Positions 37,802 through 50,823 of a stretch of DNA of 64,000 bases are shown in pieces (positions within the stretch are counted from its first letter, which is position 1; every line of letters starts with the position of its first letter). This DNA is from Daphnia carinata (lineage: Eukaryota; Arthropoda; Branchiopoda; Diplostraca; Daphniidae): NCBI RefSeq assembly GCF_022539665.2, contig NC_081335.1:1054001-1118000 (forward strand), in the 5' to 3' direction. The position numbers and the translations under genes were made by a program. The notes under the pieces were generated by a model. It worked only from the letters and a program-made list of their open reading frames with translations. It made no database searches and had not been told where the DNA came from.

Positions 37802-38689
37802 CAACATTCGTACCATTATATGGCAGCCGGCTATTGAAACTCTAAATATCTGTGAATTGTCGAGCGATAAAAGATTTAAAAAAAAGAAAACACCTTCTTT
37901 TTTTTTTATGTTTTGCTATTTTTAGAAATATTCTCATCCATTTTTTTGGCACAATTTTTATTTTTGCTTTGAAAGATGAACTGTGCGACATGGCCAAACA
38001 ACTTTTTATGTGTGCGATTCTTTTATGTTCGGTGGGATCTATAGATTCGATTCATGGTGTTTTAAAAAAAGAGGAAGAACTTAAAAAAAAAAAAAAAAAA
38101 AAAAAAAAGGAATTACTGTTGTTGTGTGTGTTCATTGAAAACGGGTGTAAACGACCGATTTCTTTTTTTTTTTTGTTGGGGACACGTTTTGTTAGCTCTT
38201 GTGTGATGATCACATTTGTGGTTTTTTTTTTTTTTTTTTAACTTGTTGTTGTATATATATAAAAAGAGTACATTTGAATGACAAGGGATTTTCGACCATT
38301 GTGTAGGTCACAGGTTGCCCATAGAAAAAAGAAACTGTATATGAACAAGCTATTCTATTCAGTTTGAATAGTCCTATGTAAATGAGAATTGACTGCCGTT
38401 TTCATAGAATAGGGCACACAATAAATGCCATTCTCACTCATTTATTGGATGGTGATTGTTGTTGTAAATCAAATCCAAACATTGATTTTCAGTTTAGGCC
38501 TCTATCTGAGTATGCCGAAAGTAACTCGTTTAAAAAAACAAAACAAATACCTCATTTTAATTTTACCTTTTATTAATCAATTTTAAACGCGTAATCAATC
38601 GACGGCCGCATGCCCCGAAGGGCTTAATGATTGGAGTTGTGCGTGTGACAGTCGGTGCATAACTGGCGTTGGCAGCAAAATCCCGCATT

Positions 38690-38692
<3 letters not shown>

Positions 38693-38720
<28 letters not shown>
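38693..38720. repeat. AC dinucleotide microsatellite
   Basis: Fourteen AC units. Confidence 0.9.
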
Positions 38721-40586
38721 GTACAAAAGCCGATATATACGTCAAGGGCCTATATCTCTGTGTTGGGCGGGTGTAGGTGGAGGCTAATCACGCGGCTATA
38801 TACGTATAAGGCTGCTGCTCTTTGGTGTGGATACACGTGCCTCGGTCGTCAACGAGTGTCGTGATGCGACGGCTTTTTTTCTTTCTTCTTCTTCTTCCTC
38901 CCCTCCACCCATCAACCAACCGAAAATATGGCGGAGGGAAACCAATGAGCGGTCGGGTTGGCTGTCAGTGACGTTTTTTTGATACCGTCTCTTGTGTTTG
39001 GGGAATCGAAAGAGGAAAAGGAGATGAGCGTATGTTTGTGAAATTCGACGGCGGTTGGTGTGCACGAGGCTCGTCCGTGACCATCGTTCGTGTCAACTTT
39101 GAAGGCCCCCCCACGTCCGCCTGTCTCTGTGTGGTCTATAAACCAGCTGAGTATGAAATAAGGAACAGCTTTCAACCGAACAAACTGTCTGCCACAAAGA
39201 GAAATAACTGAACGGGGTTCCTTTTTTTTTTTTATATACAAAGTAAAAAGAAGAATTCACGTTCGCATTGAAATCCGTTCAACAATTTTTAGGAATTTCA
39301 TTTGAAAATGATGTGCCATTTTGCTTTTTGAGATGACTATGAAATTGGCTCGTTTAAGCAACAACTAAGATGAGGAGTAAACGTTCGATAATGTGGTGGG
39401 TGGGCGTTGTTTCGTACATCACAAACACGGACGGCACACGCGTCACAGTGCACTAGAAACGCTAATTGCACGTGCACGATGATTTTCAAAGGCAAAAAAA
39501 AAAAAAAAAAAAAAGGCAATGAATAGGGGGGCAGCCCTGGTTGACGTCGTTTGCGGTGGCGTTGAAGCTCGAAACGAGAGCAAATGCGCGTCTATTTTTT
39601 TTTTTTTTTCGAGTGGCTCCTCTGGTTTTTGTGGCCACTCGACTCCACCCCCATAGACTCTTGTGTTAACAGCCGCGTGTGTTATAAAAAAAGCAATGAA
39701 AAAGAATGGAAATGTTTCATAACGATGGCCGTAAACATTCATCCCTTTTCATATTCTGTATTCAAAAATGGGATCTTTAAGCGATGCCCATAGAATGGTA
39801 AAGGAATAATTAGGTATTGCCGTGTGCCATCGTGGTCTAAATCAGGTCAGTTCTTTTATTGATACGCACAAATCATTAAAACGTATGCCGCTAGCGATTG
39901 AGTTTGACGGATTAAACGTGTTGACGATTAGAGTTAGTATTAGTATTATAGCGTTACGTTATTTCATTTGAACGTTAACGTACGCGCGAGGCTCTTTGCT
40001 ATTTCTTTGGATTGTCCGCTTCAACTAAATTTCCCTCGAGAGCTTAGCCCACTGATTCGTTTTTGGGCTTGCGCGTTTGCTGATAACATTTCTCATCTTC
40101 GTCTGCGTGATTGCGTGTATACAGGCCTACGTAGATACTCGAAACGGGCAAATCCCTAGTTCAAATCCCCAGTTTCCCTTTGGTCATTTTTTTTTTTTTT
40201 TTTTTAGGAAATCGTTTCTCGCTATCACGTAACACCAACACATTTTCAAATTTGAAGGCGCATTTTTAAAAAATAAATTTTCTGTCCTTAAAAAAGAAAA
40301 AGATATGGAATTTTCGAATGTACCCCAACGTGTTGTTGACACGTAATACTGGGTGATGCTGGTCCATTGTACATTGTATAATGACTACGGGTCGACGTGT
40401 CCAGATGTCTATCGTGACTTTCGGCTCCTGGGCACAGCACACACACGGCTTTCCCATCCCCCTGTCTGCGAGCGATTCCAATCTCGAACTGACTGATGTT
40501 TGTCCTATAGTGTTCAACTTCAACACTCGCTTTTCAAAATGTTTAACATCTCTATTATAATTTCAATTCAAACAAGAGATTTAAAT

Positions 40587-40588
<2 letters not shown>

Positions 40589-40620
<32 letters not shown>
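40589..40620. repeat. 32-nt poly-T tract
   Basis: An uninterrupted T run followed by ATACAG, so it resembles an extreme polypyrimidine tract before a 3' splice site. No coding exon is recognised downstream. Confidence 0.85.
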
Positions 40621-40623
<3 letters not shown>

Positions 40624-42451
40624 CAGGACTTGGCGATTTAGTTGTAAGGTCCGTCAATAAAACCGGAAACAAAAGACGGCCGAAAAAAAAAAATGAAAGG
40701 AAAACTACATCTGTATAGCAAAGGTAAGCCTATAATAATAATAGAACTAAACAGATGTATAAAGTAAGATCTATTGGGTCCAAAAGCTTTGAATGGTCCA
40801 GTTGTTTCTGACCGTATACAAACCATCAATTGAATAGAAAGTCAGTATATACCCATAGAGAGAGATATTTAAAAGAAATCTAAGGCGATTGAGGTGCGCA
40901 CAGCAATAGACATTTATAGAAGGGAAGGGGGGGAGGGGAGGAGGTCGGCCATCTTAGAATCCAGGTGTGAAAAAAAGCATCGACTCCCTGCGGAGAAACT
41001 TGGTGGACACTGGCCAGAAATGTTCAAGAGGAGGAGACTTTTTTTTTTTTTTTTTTTTTTTAAATTGTATTTTTTTTTTTTTTTGGCTGCTGGTTTTTCT
41101 TCTTCCTACTTGAACGTCACCTTTCTTTCTTTCTTCCCGAATGTGAAAGAAGAAAGATAAATCTCTTCTTAAATTTTTCGTGGCGTCCTACCAAGGGGAG
41201 GAGGGATTTTTTTTTTTTTTTTTTTTTTTCTTCAAGAAAGAAGAGACACCTGAACGGTGACTGGACATAAAAAAAAAGAAAAAAGAAAAAAGGAAGCGCA
41301 TTTCGAAAGGTGCACGTGCAGCGCTTCACCTTTGGCTCCCTTTCCCTTTATTATGCACAGCATCTAGCGCGGCAAAGGAAACGTTTCTTCTTCTTCTTTT
41401 TTTTTTTTTTTTTTTTTTTGATAGCACCACATTTTAAAAATAGATGCAAAGTAATGGAGCGACAAAATACACAACATTTAATCATCCCTCACGCAATTTG
41501 ATAGCAGCTGAACTAACCGACATTTAGCTTCTAAATACAGGTGATTATTATTGTTTACTGGCATCAAGGCGTTAATGACTTGACAATGAATCGTCATTTT
41601 GAAAGCCAAAAAAAAAAAAACATTCGAATTAAATTGAAAAAAAAAAAAATGGGAAGAACTGTGGTGGCCTGAATCACTAGTAATCGCATTTCAATTTAAA
41701 TAACTTGAATAATTTCACAACTGCTAGACATTTGGGCCAACGTGTTTTCAAAGGTGAATGGAGAAAGGAATGTTCCTATACAGTCGATGGGTAAAAAAAA
41801 AAAAAAAAAAAAATTCCGGAAATCGATGATTGAAATGTGTGTTGGCATCCTAGTGTACATATAGGGGATCTTTCTCGGTTCGGGGATCAAAAGCGCTAGC
41901 AGGGGGTTGGAAACTGCTATAGAAATTTGCTTACAAAAATCGGCGATTCGGCGGCCTTCTCGACGACAATCACTAACACCCCCACTGCGCCTCTATCTCT
42001 CTCTCTCTCTCTCTCTAGATGCTTATACACGTTCTCATAAGCAACTGGAACGCGCCTATACTGTCAATGGGAAAAAAAAAAAAATAGTGTTTGGTATCCA
42101 AGACCCGTGTGTGCAATAAGCAAGAATGAAATAAAAAAAAAAAAATCAGAGTATAGAGGGGGGGGGGGGGGGGAGGTTGTCGGTGGGACTCCATTTGACT
42201 CCTCAGGTGAGAAAGATGGGAGGAGATTCCAAAGAGAAAAGGTGTCGCATTGAGGGTGGGGTAGGAGGAGACGGAACCGATTTCCGGTCCGTCCATAGTC
42301 GTTTGCTTTTGTTTGATGGAACTATTTTTTTTTTGTGTGTGTGTGTGTGTGTTCCAGTATGGATAGAAGAGAAATAGAAGGGACACCCCCGTGGAAATTT
42401 GTGCAGGGGCTTCTGACCTCCCTTGGTGTTGCCAAACCACAGGGAATCCTC

Positions 42452-42453
<2 letters not shown>

Positions 42454-42484
<31 letters not shown>
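42454..42484. repeat. AC dinucleotide microsatellite
   Basis: About fifteen AC units. A shorter GT repeat lies in opposite sense at about 42335-42352. Confidence 0.9.
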
Positions 42485-42486
<2 letters not shown>

Positions 42487-43076
42487 CCATTCAAAAAAAT
42501 TGTGATCCAGCGTCTGAACTGTTACAATCCTTCTATGGTTTTCTTCATTCCTCGCTGAATGAAACCGTATTGGAAAGAACACTGGAACACTATGTTACCT
42601 GGCCGTATAGTAGTAATATAGTAAGATGGGAGCAGCGGATAGTCGGCTGCTTTTTACGTGTGTTTTCCACAATTTTCTATGTGGGCCCGCTCACAATAGG
42701 AATAGGTTTTCCTTTCCATTCAATGGAACTCTTGTTTCATTCACAGAACTGGAACACGTCATTCAATCAACCTTTTCTTTTTTTTTTTTTTTTTTTTTAT
42801 TCTACACGGTTCTTGTGTGCATTTTTTGGGGGTAATCATAAAACTTCTTCCTTTTTCATTTCCATCCGTTGTATTATTCGTGATGTTCACGTGCTGGACG
42901 ATGTCATTTCATTATCCCGATTTCATCAACGAGAGACGATGCGAATAGAAATACCTTGCGAAAGGAGAACAATGAGGGATCAGGCACTCTCGTACGAATC
43001 CAAGTGGAAGCCATTAAAAGGCCATTAAGTTTAAATCAATCAAAAGCCACGTCTATTAGTTGGTACGCTCGTCCAA

Positions 43077-43107
<31 letters not shown>

Positions 43108-45592
43108 GGCATGTAAAGAAGGAGAGAGAAACGCAAGTGGGGGGTCGTTTAAAAAGGTAGCCCAGAAGGTTGTCGCGCTATTTAAGAAGACCGGACAGAG
43201 AAAGAAAAGCGGAAAAAGAAGAAAAATACACGTAGATATATTTCATGTGAATGTTGAATGGATAGGGACCCCCTCCTCTTCACCTGGCCAACACTGAATT
43301 TCCTTTTTCTTATTCATCTCTACCAACACCTGACGAGAAGAGATAGGCCGGAGGACCTGCTACATGCAGCATTTTAACCATTTTTCTAACGCCGGGTTTT
43401 TCTTTTTTTTTTTTTTTTTCACATATAGAAATATCAGAGAAGAAAAGGGCCGATGACCGTCTGTGAGTCAGCATCGAAAATGTTCTTCTCTACTAGTAAA
43501 GGGAAAAATAAAAAAGGTTCCCTATAGGAGCTATTATGCTGTTATTCGTTCCCTTTGGAGCGGTTGATTTATCGACGGGGACTTCCGCTTCGAATCACGG
43601 TACATACGCTCGAGTGGCGTTTTTTATTTTCTTCTTACAAGAAGAAATCGACCTTTTTCTCTTGTTGATGCGCTGCTTTTTCTTCTTGTTACGGAATTCA
43701 TCCATCACCATCGAGTGTGACGTCATTCGTCAATTGTATTTTCTAAGCTGTTGGGCGCAAATTTCAAAAAAATGCCGTGAGGTACCAACGCGAGCAGAAA
43801 CCCAAATCGATCAACCCATTTTATTATTATTATTTTTTTAAATTCCCGATGAATTCTTCACCCTTTGACCCTATTCCATCATTGCAAGCTCCACCCTTTT
43901 CTACGTACACGTTTCATTATTCATCCGTCTATATACACGTATGTATTCCTTCACGTGTACGCACATCCCATTCATCGAGTACACACACAAAATTCTTCTC
44001 TCACACACACACGCACACACGAAGAGGGGGGGGGGGATGCGTACGGATCAAATTCGGCATTTTGATCAACACAAAAGATTTAGAAAAAAAAAAAAAAAAA
44101 AAAAACCTCCTTCTCTCTCTGTATATACCCCACTCCCCGATCTTTCTTTTTTTTTTTTTGTTTGTTGTGTGTACCGTACATGTTCGCGTTCCGGAGCACT
44201 GAAAAGCGGATGGTGGAGAGGGGGGGGGGGGACATTAGAAAAGAGAGCCATGGGAAAATATAAAAAAAAAAGTCGAGTTCCTAGCGTTCCTGCACACAGC
44301 ACGCAAACAGCACATCCTTGATGATGATGGCGGCTGCGCTCGCACATAAGGGTGTGGTGTGTGTGTGTGTGTGTGTGTGAATTCAACAAGTATATCTGTT
44401 AGTTGGAGAAAGCGAACATATTTTCCCTGCTGTACATTTTTATAAGCCTCCCTCTCTATCCGTTATTCTTTGCGTTTTGGATCGTTACAAAGTTAAAACC
44501 GACAGAGGGGTTGGAAGAAAAAGAGCGGGTTGTTACGCAATCTATACACTTGAAAATGAGCCTTTGAAACTTGTTTGTTGTGCGCTGGACACAACCGACA
44601 AAAGTAGATTTTTTTTTGTTTTTCTTTCGGTAATCATCCGATCGTTTGAATGGAAGAGTCGACTATATAGAAATAAAGGGAATCCTTTCTTTTTTTTTTG
44701 AATCAGACAAAAGCTGTTTTCTTTTAGGGTATTACGTAGCTCTTTAACCTTTTTTTTGTTCATTTTTTTCGGTATCAATTTAACAAGGTCGTAACCTGCG
44801 CCTTTGCTTTACAATGTCAAGAAAAATGAGTATTGAGCCTAAGCGATCGGTCCCTCCTCATGATTGCGTGTAAATCCTGTGAATTGATAAACAATCAGGA
44901 CGGCTCATAAAATTATTTTTTTTTTATTCCCGGTTGATAGTTTTGCGATGAAAAAGAAACTTGAAATAATAAAAATAAAAAGGAAGACCCAATAGCTGAA
45001 ATCTATTCGGTAGGGCTCAAATCAAATTCTTGTCTCTTGTATACGTCATACTTTCTTCGTCTTTCTTGTACATATTCCCCCTTGGAAGCTCAGAGCCCAG
45101 ATCAATAACGTCTCCGTCATCAAAAAAAAAAAAAAAAAAAAAAAAAAAGGAAAGAAAAAGAAGGAACGGCTCTATATGTATAAAACCATCCGGTTCCATC
45201 AGCATCAAGGAGGCCCCGGACGCTCTCTCTCTCTCCCCAACTCTGCGCTTCTGGCCCAATACAAAAGAAAGGAACGAACGACGACGACGACGACGGAGAC
45301 GGAGGATAAAAGAAAAAGAGGGGGGAATGGTATATCTAGTAGGGCAGTATATCGTCGTCTCCCCCCACATATATATAAAGAGCGCAAGAGAGAAGATATA
45401 GACCTCTTCGACAAGCATCCCTTTTGCTGAAAGTAGAAAGAATATTTTATCTTTTAGTGGCATTATAGGTCTCTACATGATGAGGCAGTGCCAACAAGCT
45501 CAGCGGATTTTCTAATTCAGCTCATTTCTCCCCCTCCTTTTTTTCTTTCTGTGTCTCCAACGGAATCTGTAAAGATGTATTCTGAAGGGGAG

Positions 45593-45618
45593 GTGTGTGT
45601 GTGTGTGTGTGTGTGTGT
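45593..45618. repeat. GT dinucleotide microsatellite
   Basis: Thirteen GT units. Confidence 0.9.
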
Positions 45619-47444
45619 AGTAGGATTCTTTTTCTTTTCTTTTTGGGGGTCTGACTGGGCTCGTCAAAGTGCCCTGGACGGTGATCAATAGTCGGACTAA
45701 TGAGGCCACCGTGGAAAGTCTTCCGCATCGATTCAAATCGATCCCTATTGCTTTTAGGCTATATAGCTTCTCATCTTAGAAAGGGGGGGGGATAAGAATA
45801 CGCTTAAAAAAAACCCAAAAAACAACACGACTTATAAAAAGAGAGAAAAAAAAAATTATCACGAAGTAGAAGGACACTACCGAGAAAAGAAAAAGAAGGG
45901 ATCGTTTAAAATGCCGACTCATCACGAAAGCGCAGACGATGATGATGCACGCACACCTCTCTGTATATTTATAAGAAGAAAAAGAAAAAAAAAAAAAAAA
46001 CGTTTGGGATAGTTGGTACTCGCATCAGGGCTGTTGCCATGTCTATGATATATCTCTTCTCACAGAGAGAGAGAGAGATAGAAACTTTTGTCTCATTAAA
46101 GGTCGCATTGTTCATCAAACTGGACAAATAATAATAAAAACCAGCAGGGGAAGTAAAGAGAAAAAAGAAAATCAAAAGGGTTTGGTTTCTATTCGTTTCG
46201 TTGTTGGGTTCGACATTCGTGAATTAAAAAGAAAATGTGACGGTTGTTTTTTTTTTTGTGTGTATGTGTGTGTTAGAAAAGAAACATATTCAATCATAGG
46301 TGGTCTTAAGAATATTTTTTGTTTAGACTTAGTTCATGGAGATATCAAATAATATGACATCAGTATTTGTTTGCTCTTGGCAAGGTAGTGTGAAAGACAA
46401 GCGAGCGTGTAGACTGCGATTTCATGCCCCAGAATCGTGACTTTGTTATACTGAAAATCGGTTGCCTTCCGTGACACGTCTGACGCCTAAAATGTCGGTC
46501 GCTGACGCACTTCCATTTTTTTTTGTTGTTGTTGTTAAAAGCTTTAAAGAAAATGTCTATTGTCCCTTTAAAAAAATATATTTTCTATTAAAATGCAGTG
46601 TACGCGGGATAGTTGGAATTTTTAAAAATCTTTTAGGCCTAGATGTGATTCAACAACTGATCGACTCCCGATCGGATTATACGTGTTGACTTTCAATTTT
46701 TTGTTGTTGACACCTGGGTGGCGCTTTTGGGTAGAGATAAAGAAAAATGTTCTCAAATCTTTTAGATTTCTTGTGCCGTCGGCCGGGCACGAAAAAGTTT
46801 CTTCTCATCGTTATAGTCGTGATTTAGCTTCGAATATTATTCAAGACACGGAAAGAAAAAGAAAAAAAAAAAAAAAAAAAATACTAAAAAGAGGAATATA
46901 GTTCCCCCCTTTGCGACGTGGATCGATGTCAAAGACTTATGCTCCTACCCACCGGTAGGAAGAAATAAAAATAAAAGCGCCACCGGTGTGTGTGTGTGTG
47001 TGTTGCTTTAACGGCTGCTGTTGGCCACCTTCAACATTTATTATATTATGAGCTGATGTACGACCTCTCTCTCTACCCTCTCTCTCTCTCTTTCTCTATG
47101 TGTGTGTGTGTGTGTATATTTCACTCTTCTTCTTCCTTGCATGTTAAAAGTCTGACATAATTCATGCGACGTGTGGTTTCCCGTTTGGATCTTTTTCTTT
47201 TTTGGTCCCCCTTTTTTTTTTTTTCAGCGTTCTTCTTCTACTTCTTAGTTCTTTTCTCGATATTTTTATGCGGCTCCCATCATCTCTTTTTTTTTTTTTT
47301 CCCCTCTTTCTCTCTTCAAACCGGCCGTGTGTGTTGTATATATATGGCCGTGTGTGTGTGTGCGCGCGCTAGGTGTGTTACACACTGCACTTACCGGTTA
47401 TTTATGAGGTCATCAATTTCCTCTCTCTCTCTTTCTGGCTGGTG

Positions 47445-47475
<31 letters not shown>

Positions 47476-47665
47476 GGGTTACATCCATGGGAGCCAAATC
47501 GTATAATTCCCCACGGTTTGGGTTAGAAAAAGTAAAATAAATGAGGGGGGACCAAATGCACTGGAAGAAATAGCCATTGAGGAGGGGGGGGGGAGGACGG
47601 AGGGAAAAGAACTAGGAATACTTTGTGTGTACTCGTTCGTGATTCACGCGAATGAAACATTAAGA

Positions 47666-47679
47666 GCCATCTAGTGGTG
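47666..47679 (-). promoter_or_regulatory. CTCF-like motif
   Basis: The minus strand reads CACCACTAGATGGC, a full match to CCA[C/G][C/T]AG[A/G][G/T]GGC. Part of the cluster at 47.6-50.9 kb. Confidence 0.45.
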
Positions 47680-47900
47680 ATGTTCGAAGGAGAGGTTTTA
47701 CTTAAGACAGCTTTTTATTTGCTTCAATGTTATAGAGTGATATAGAGTGATTCACTTTGATAGAAGTTGAAAACAACCTATTAGCAAATAGAATACATTT
47801 AATTACGCTATGGGTAGACAGTTTTGATCCAATACTACCTTGAACCCTGAGCTCTCTATTGCCATTTACTTTCTATAGCAATTTTGTTATACGTCAAGTA

Positions 47901-47917
47901 TTGCCATCTAGTGGCAA
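47901..47917 (-). promoter_or_regulatory. CTCF-like motif inside an inverted repeat
   Basis: The minus strand reads GCCACTAGATGGCAA. The outer bases TTGCCA and TGGCAA form an inverted repeat, so the site is nearly symmetric. Confidence 0.45.
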
Positions 47918-48208
47918 TCCACTAGGTTTTCTGGTTACAGCCATTTTTAAAGTTTATTCTGGAAATGATAAAACGGCGCGCTAAATAGTTTGAAAATTAT
48001 GGCCAATTTCGTTTCGGAAATAAAAACACGTAGAGGTGCCACAGTTCGAAGAACTGCGAACAGCTAGGGTGCACTGTCTCTAATGTTTTTCAATTTGCAT
48101 GGACATTTTTATCTTTGTAATTAACAAGGAAAAACTTAATTTTAAAAAAGCAACGCAGTCAACATTTTACCAAAAATCGGTAGTGCCTTATTGAGTCATG
48201 TTCTGTTG

Positions 48209-48227
48209 TCATTAGATGGCGTTGCAG
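48209..48227 (+). promoter_or_regulatory. CTCF-like motif
   Basis: CATTAGATGGCGTTGC fits the core apart from one position. Part of the cluster at 47.6-50.9 kb. Confidence 0.35.
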
Positions 48228-48370
48228 AATCAAAACAAATTATCGTAAATCGAAGTGATGGCAAAAGAGATCTAATACAAATATCTTTTTTTTTTTTTTT
48301 TTTTTGAAAAAAAAATGTCAATTAATTTTTCGGATCAAGAGTGGTTTAATGTCTCAATATTATTTAACTT

Positions 48371-48423
48371 TGAAAAACTGCATATAGATGACTTGAAAAA
48401 CTGCATATAGATGACTTGAAAAA
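48371..48423. repeat. 23-bp tandem duplication
   Basis: A 23-bp unit starting TGAAAAACTGCATATAG occurs twice in a row (48371-48393 and 48394-48416), followed by the first seven bases of a third copy. The two copies are identical, so the duplication is probably recent. Confidence 0.9.
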
Positions 48424-48534
48424 TTAGCATATTGTTCTGTCGTCTGCACTCTGCTAATTTCTTAAAACTCAAATTTCGATTCACTTGGCAGTCTAGTTCA
48501 TCAACGTCTTTTCTTCGTTTCAAGTGATTTCCAG

Positions 48535-48628
48535 ATTTCTGTCTCGTCTGTTGAGATCTCCCTGCGCTATTCTTCCATCGAGAAGGTCTTCAGCTACCAG
48601 AAGAACAACCCAACACCACAACAAATGT
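48535..48628 (+). other. Exon-like segment flanked by good splice sites
   Basis: An acceptor-like GTGATTTCCAG ends at 48534 and a strong donor AAAT|GTAAGT begins at 48629, enclosing 94 nt of balanced composition. A possible next acceptor, GGTTTCAG|GAGAAA, is at about 49049. No long open frame crosses it, so if real it may be a non-coding or 5' UTR exon. Confidence 0.25.
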
Positions 48629-48852
48629 AAGTCAACCCAAAACTTGATTTTTAGAGTTAGCGAATGGGAATCGGTAAAACGGTTCATGTAGTTGTATGAG
48701 AAATATTGGCAGTTACTTTTGGAAGAAGATTGCACATAAAAATAGGGTATAACGCGAAATATAACATCAGGATTAGGATTTTTTGTCAAAATCCATTGGG
48801 TTGTTCGGGGTTCGAATTACTCGGCCACAGCTTAAGTGAAGTTGCGCGTTTG

Positions 48853-48873
48853 ACCGCCAGATGGTGTTTGCGG
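48853..48873 (+). promoter_or_regulatory. Weak CTCF-like motif
   Basis: CCGCCAGATGGTGTTTG keeps the AGATGG core. A related GCCACTAGA follows at about 48885. Confidence 0.25.
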
Positions 48874-50823
48874 CATAAAAACACGCCACTAGATTTTTGG
48901 CGTAAAGTGAATAGGCAAAATCAGAGCCCCTATCCAGTTTTATCTTATTGTGTGTTTTACTACGCAACATTTCTTCTTCTTTTGGATGTTGATGCAACAT
49001 TTTCTAACTTTTTTTTTTCCCCCTGTTTTGGTGTTTAACATGGTTTCAGGAGAAATATGACGGAACCACGCTTCATAAAAGAGGAATTTTATTTATACCG
49101 TTCTAGCCGACATTGACCATGAAAATGTCATCTTATTGTCTGTAATGTTGCCGACGCAACTCTTAAACGGCTTCACTTTTACGTTCACTTGTCGTCGTCA
49201 CATTTTGATGTTTACTATTAGTAAAGTCCAATCGGATTTAACTAACAAGCAACTTCAGCTTATCTTGCCGAACAATCTGTCAAGATGAGTCATTTTTTTT
49301 CCCGTCTTTTTGTTTCCTTTTGCCACGATGCCATATTCACGCGGGTAGTGAAACGCTAGCTGAAAAAATAGAACAAAAAAGGCAGTCTTATAGCTCTATG
49401 CTATCTCTCTTTCACGAAAGAGAGACGGACACAATACAATGGTAGTTCCCCCTTTTTTCCTTTTCTCTGTCTCCAAAAGTCCGTGTGTTCTTTTCTCTTT
49501 TTATTTTTTATTCTTTTCCACGTTTTTAAGTCTCCCCTTTTTTCCTATGTCTTCTCCTTTCCGTCTCTATACATACACATGCGGCCCGTTGTTGTGTAGA
49601 TGGGACTTGAACGACTCGGAGTCGGGACGGTTTTTTTTTTTTTTGTGTGTGTGTGTGTGTGTGTTTTTGTGTCTCTTAAACAAAAGGCACGCTACATAAT
49701 AGCCGCCTTTTCAGCGGGAGCAAAAAGTATAGCGGCTATGCTTGTGGGAAGGGAGAGTCAGAAAACCATTGTTGGCCATATAGTGCACACAGTAGTGGTA
49801 GCAGCGAGAGTAAGAGTACATGTATATACAGATACACACCGTCGTCCTCGTTCTATATGCCCGTTTGTTCGTCGTCGTTCGTCCTTCTCTTCTTTTTTTT
49901 TTTTTCTTCTTCCCTTTCTCTATGTTTAGAGGCTCACACAATTGTCTCATTGTTGCTGGCCCATTCTTTATAATTTTTTTTTCTTTTGGCTTGGAATGGC
50001 ATGACTGTTGTGTGTGTGCAGGAACCTATTCTTCGGCTCACGCCCACGTCACTTCCTCCAAGTCCTGCCAGCTATATTGTTGTGCACGAGATGGTGCAGA
50101 CAACATTGAAAGTTCTACTCAGTCGAAAATAAAAACAAAAGAAAGAAAGCCAATGGAAAATGACGACCAGCGCTTGTTTGTGTTTTCATGTCGAACGTAT
50201 CTGTCTTTGGAAAAGAAAGGGATGCGAAAAATTCAATACGGACTTGACTTGTTGCAAACCGAAGCTCTGATTCGATTTTTATTTATTCGAGAAACATTTT
50301 GATTATCGCCGCAAATACAAAAGGAAATTTCGATGCAGACATTTTCTTCGTAGAAAATGAAGACGTCAGTGAACTGTTGCACCTGATTTCGCGTTTTCTC
50401 TGAACGGCGACGTCAAACTTTGTTCCGTTTGAAAATAATCTTGAGCGCCTTTTTGATTTTTTGTTCCCGGCCCGCGAATAGTTCAATACGAGCGCCTGTT
50501 TGTGCGCTCTTTGAATTTATTTCTAGACGTGGCGCTTTTCGTGATTCCAGGCGACTTTCTTTCTCATTCTTCAAACAATAATCAATCAGCATTTGTGTAG
50601 AGGAAAATAGTCAATAACGAAGCCTTCCCCAATTTTGAATAGGTGTCAGGAAAAGAAAAAAAAAAGTGGCCCATTATTTTTTTTATTTGAATAAAAATTT
50701 AGACGAATTTTTCTTTTTTTTTTCTATTTGACTGTTGCGAAATGCATTTAGCACAACACGCAAATGAACAGCGTGAAAATGAAAGCCACGATTTTTGTTC
50801 TTCTTTTTTTGAAACCTATCCAA

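Larger units (their letters stand above)
25454..47600. other. Gene-free, homopolymer- and microsatellite-rich DNA
   Basis: No gene is recognised on either strand. Contents are T/A tracts (32 T at 40589-40620), C/G tracts (18 C at 31008-31025; others near 33100, 33470, 42160 and 44220) and many CA/GT, CT/GA and TA repeats. Complex islands lie between them (for example 26240-26460, 32160-32560, 33490-34000, 38250-38660, 39780-40160, 42500-42770). The longest non-repetitive open frame (42423-43028, 201 codons) has a CA-repeat start and no known domain. Confidence 0.65.
47601..49300. other. Homopolymer-poor segment with CTCF-like motifs
   Basis: Unlike the preceding 47 kb, this segment has only a few homopolymers (about 18 T at 48285-48305, a short T run near 49010). 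It contains CTCF-like cores at 47666-47679, 47901-47917, 48209-48227 and 48853-48873, a 23-bp tandem duplication and an exon-like piece. No protein-coding gene is recognised. It may be an insertion, a regulatory boundary or a non-coding transcript. Confidence 0.5.

Noticed and set aside
40150-40180. A tRNA B-box-like GTTCAAATCCC
   Set aside because: The flanking bases do not form a T-stem and no A box or acceptor stem is found.
42423-43028. A 201-codon plus-strand open frame
   Set aside because: It starts in a CA repeat, crosses a poly-Phe tract, has no known domain and no splice partners. It is probably chance.
45030-45463. Overlapping open frames on both strands, 120-150 codons
   Set aside because: They run through an A tract, an ACG repeat and CT repeats, and their translations are simple-sequence noise.
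48800-48830. A tRNA B-box-like GGTTCGAATTAC
   Set aside because: No cloverleaf can be drawn around it on either strand.
50283-50486. A 67-codon minus-strand basic open frame
   Set aside because: It is short, has no domain and no splice or promoter context.
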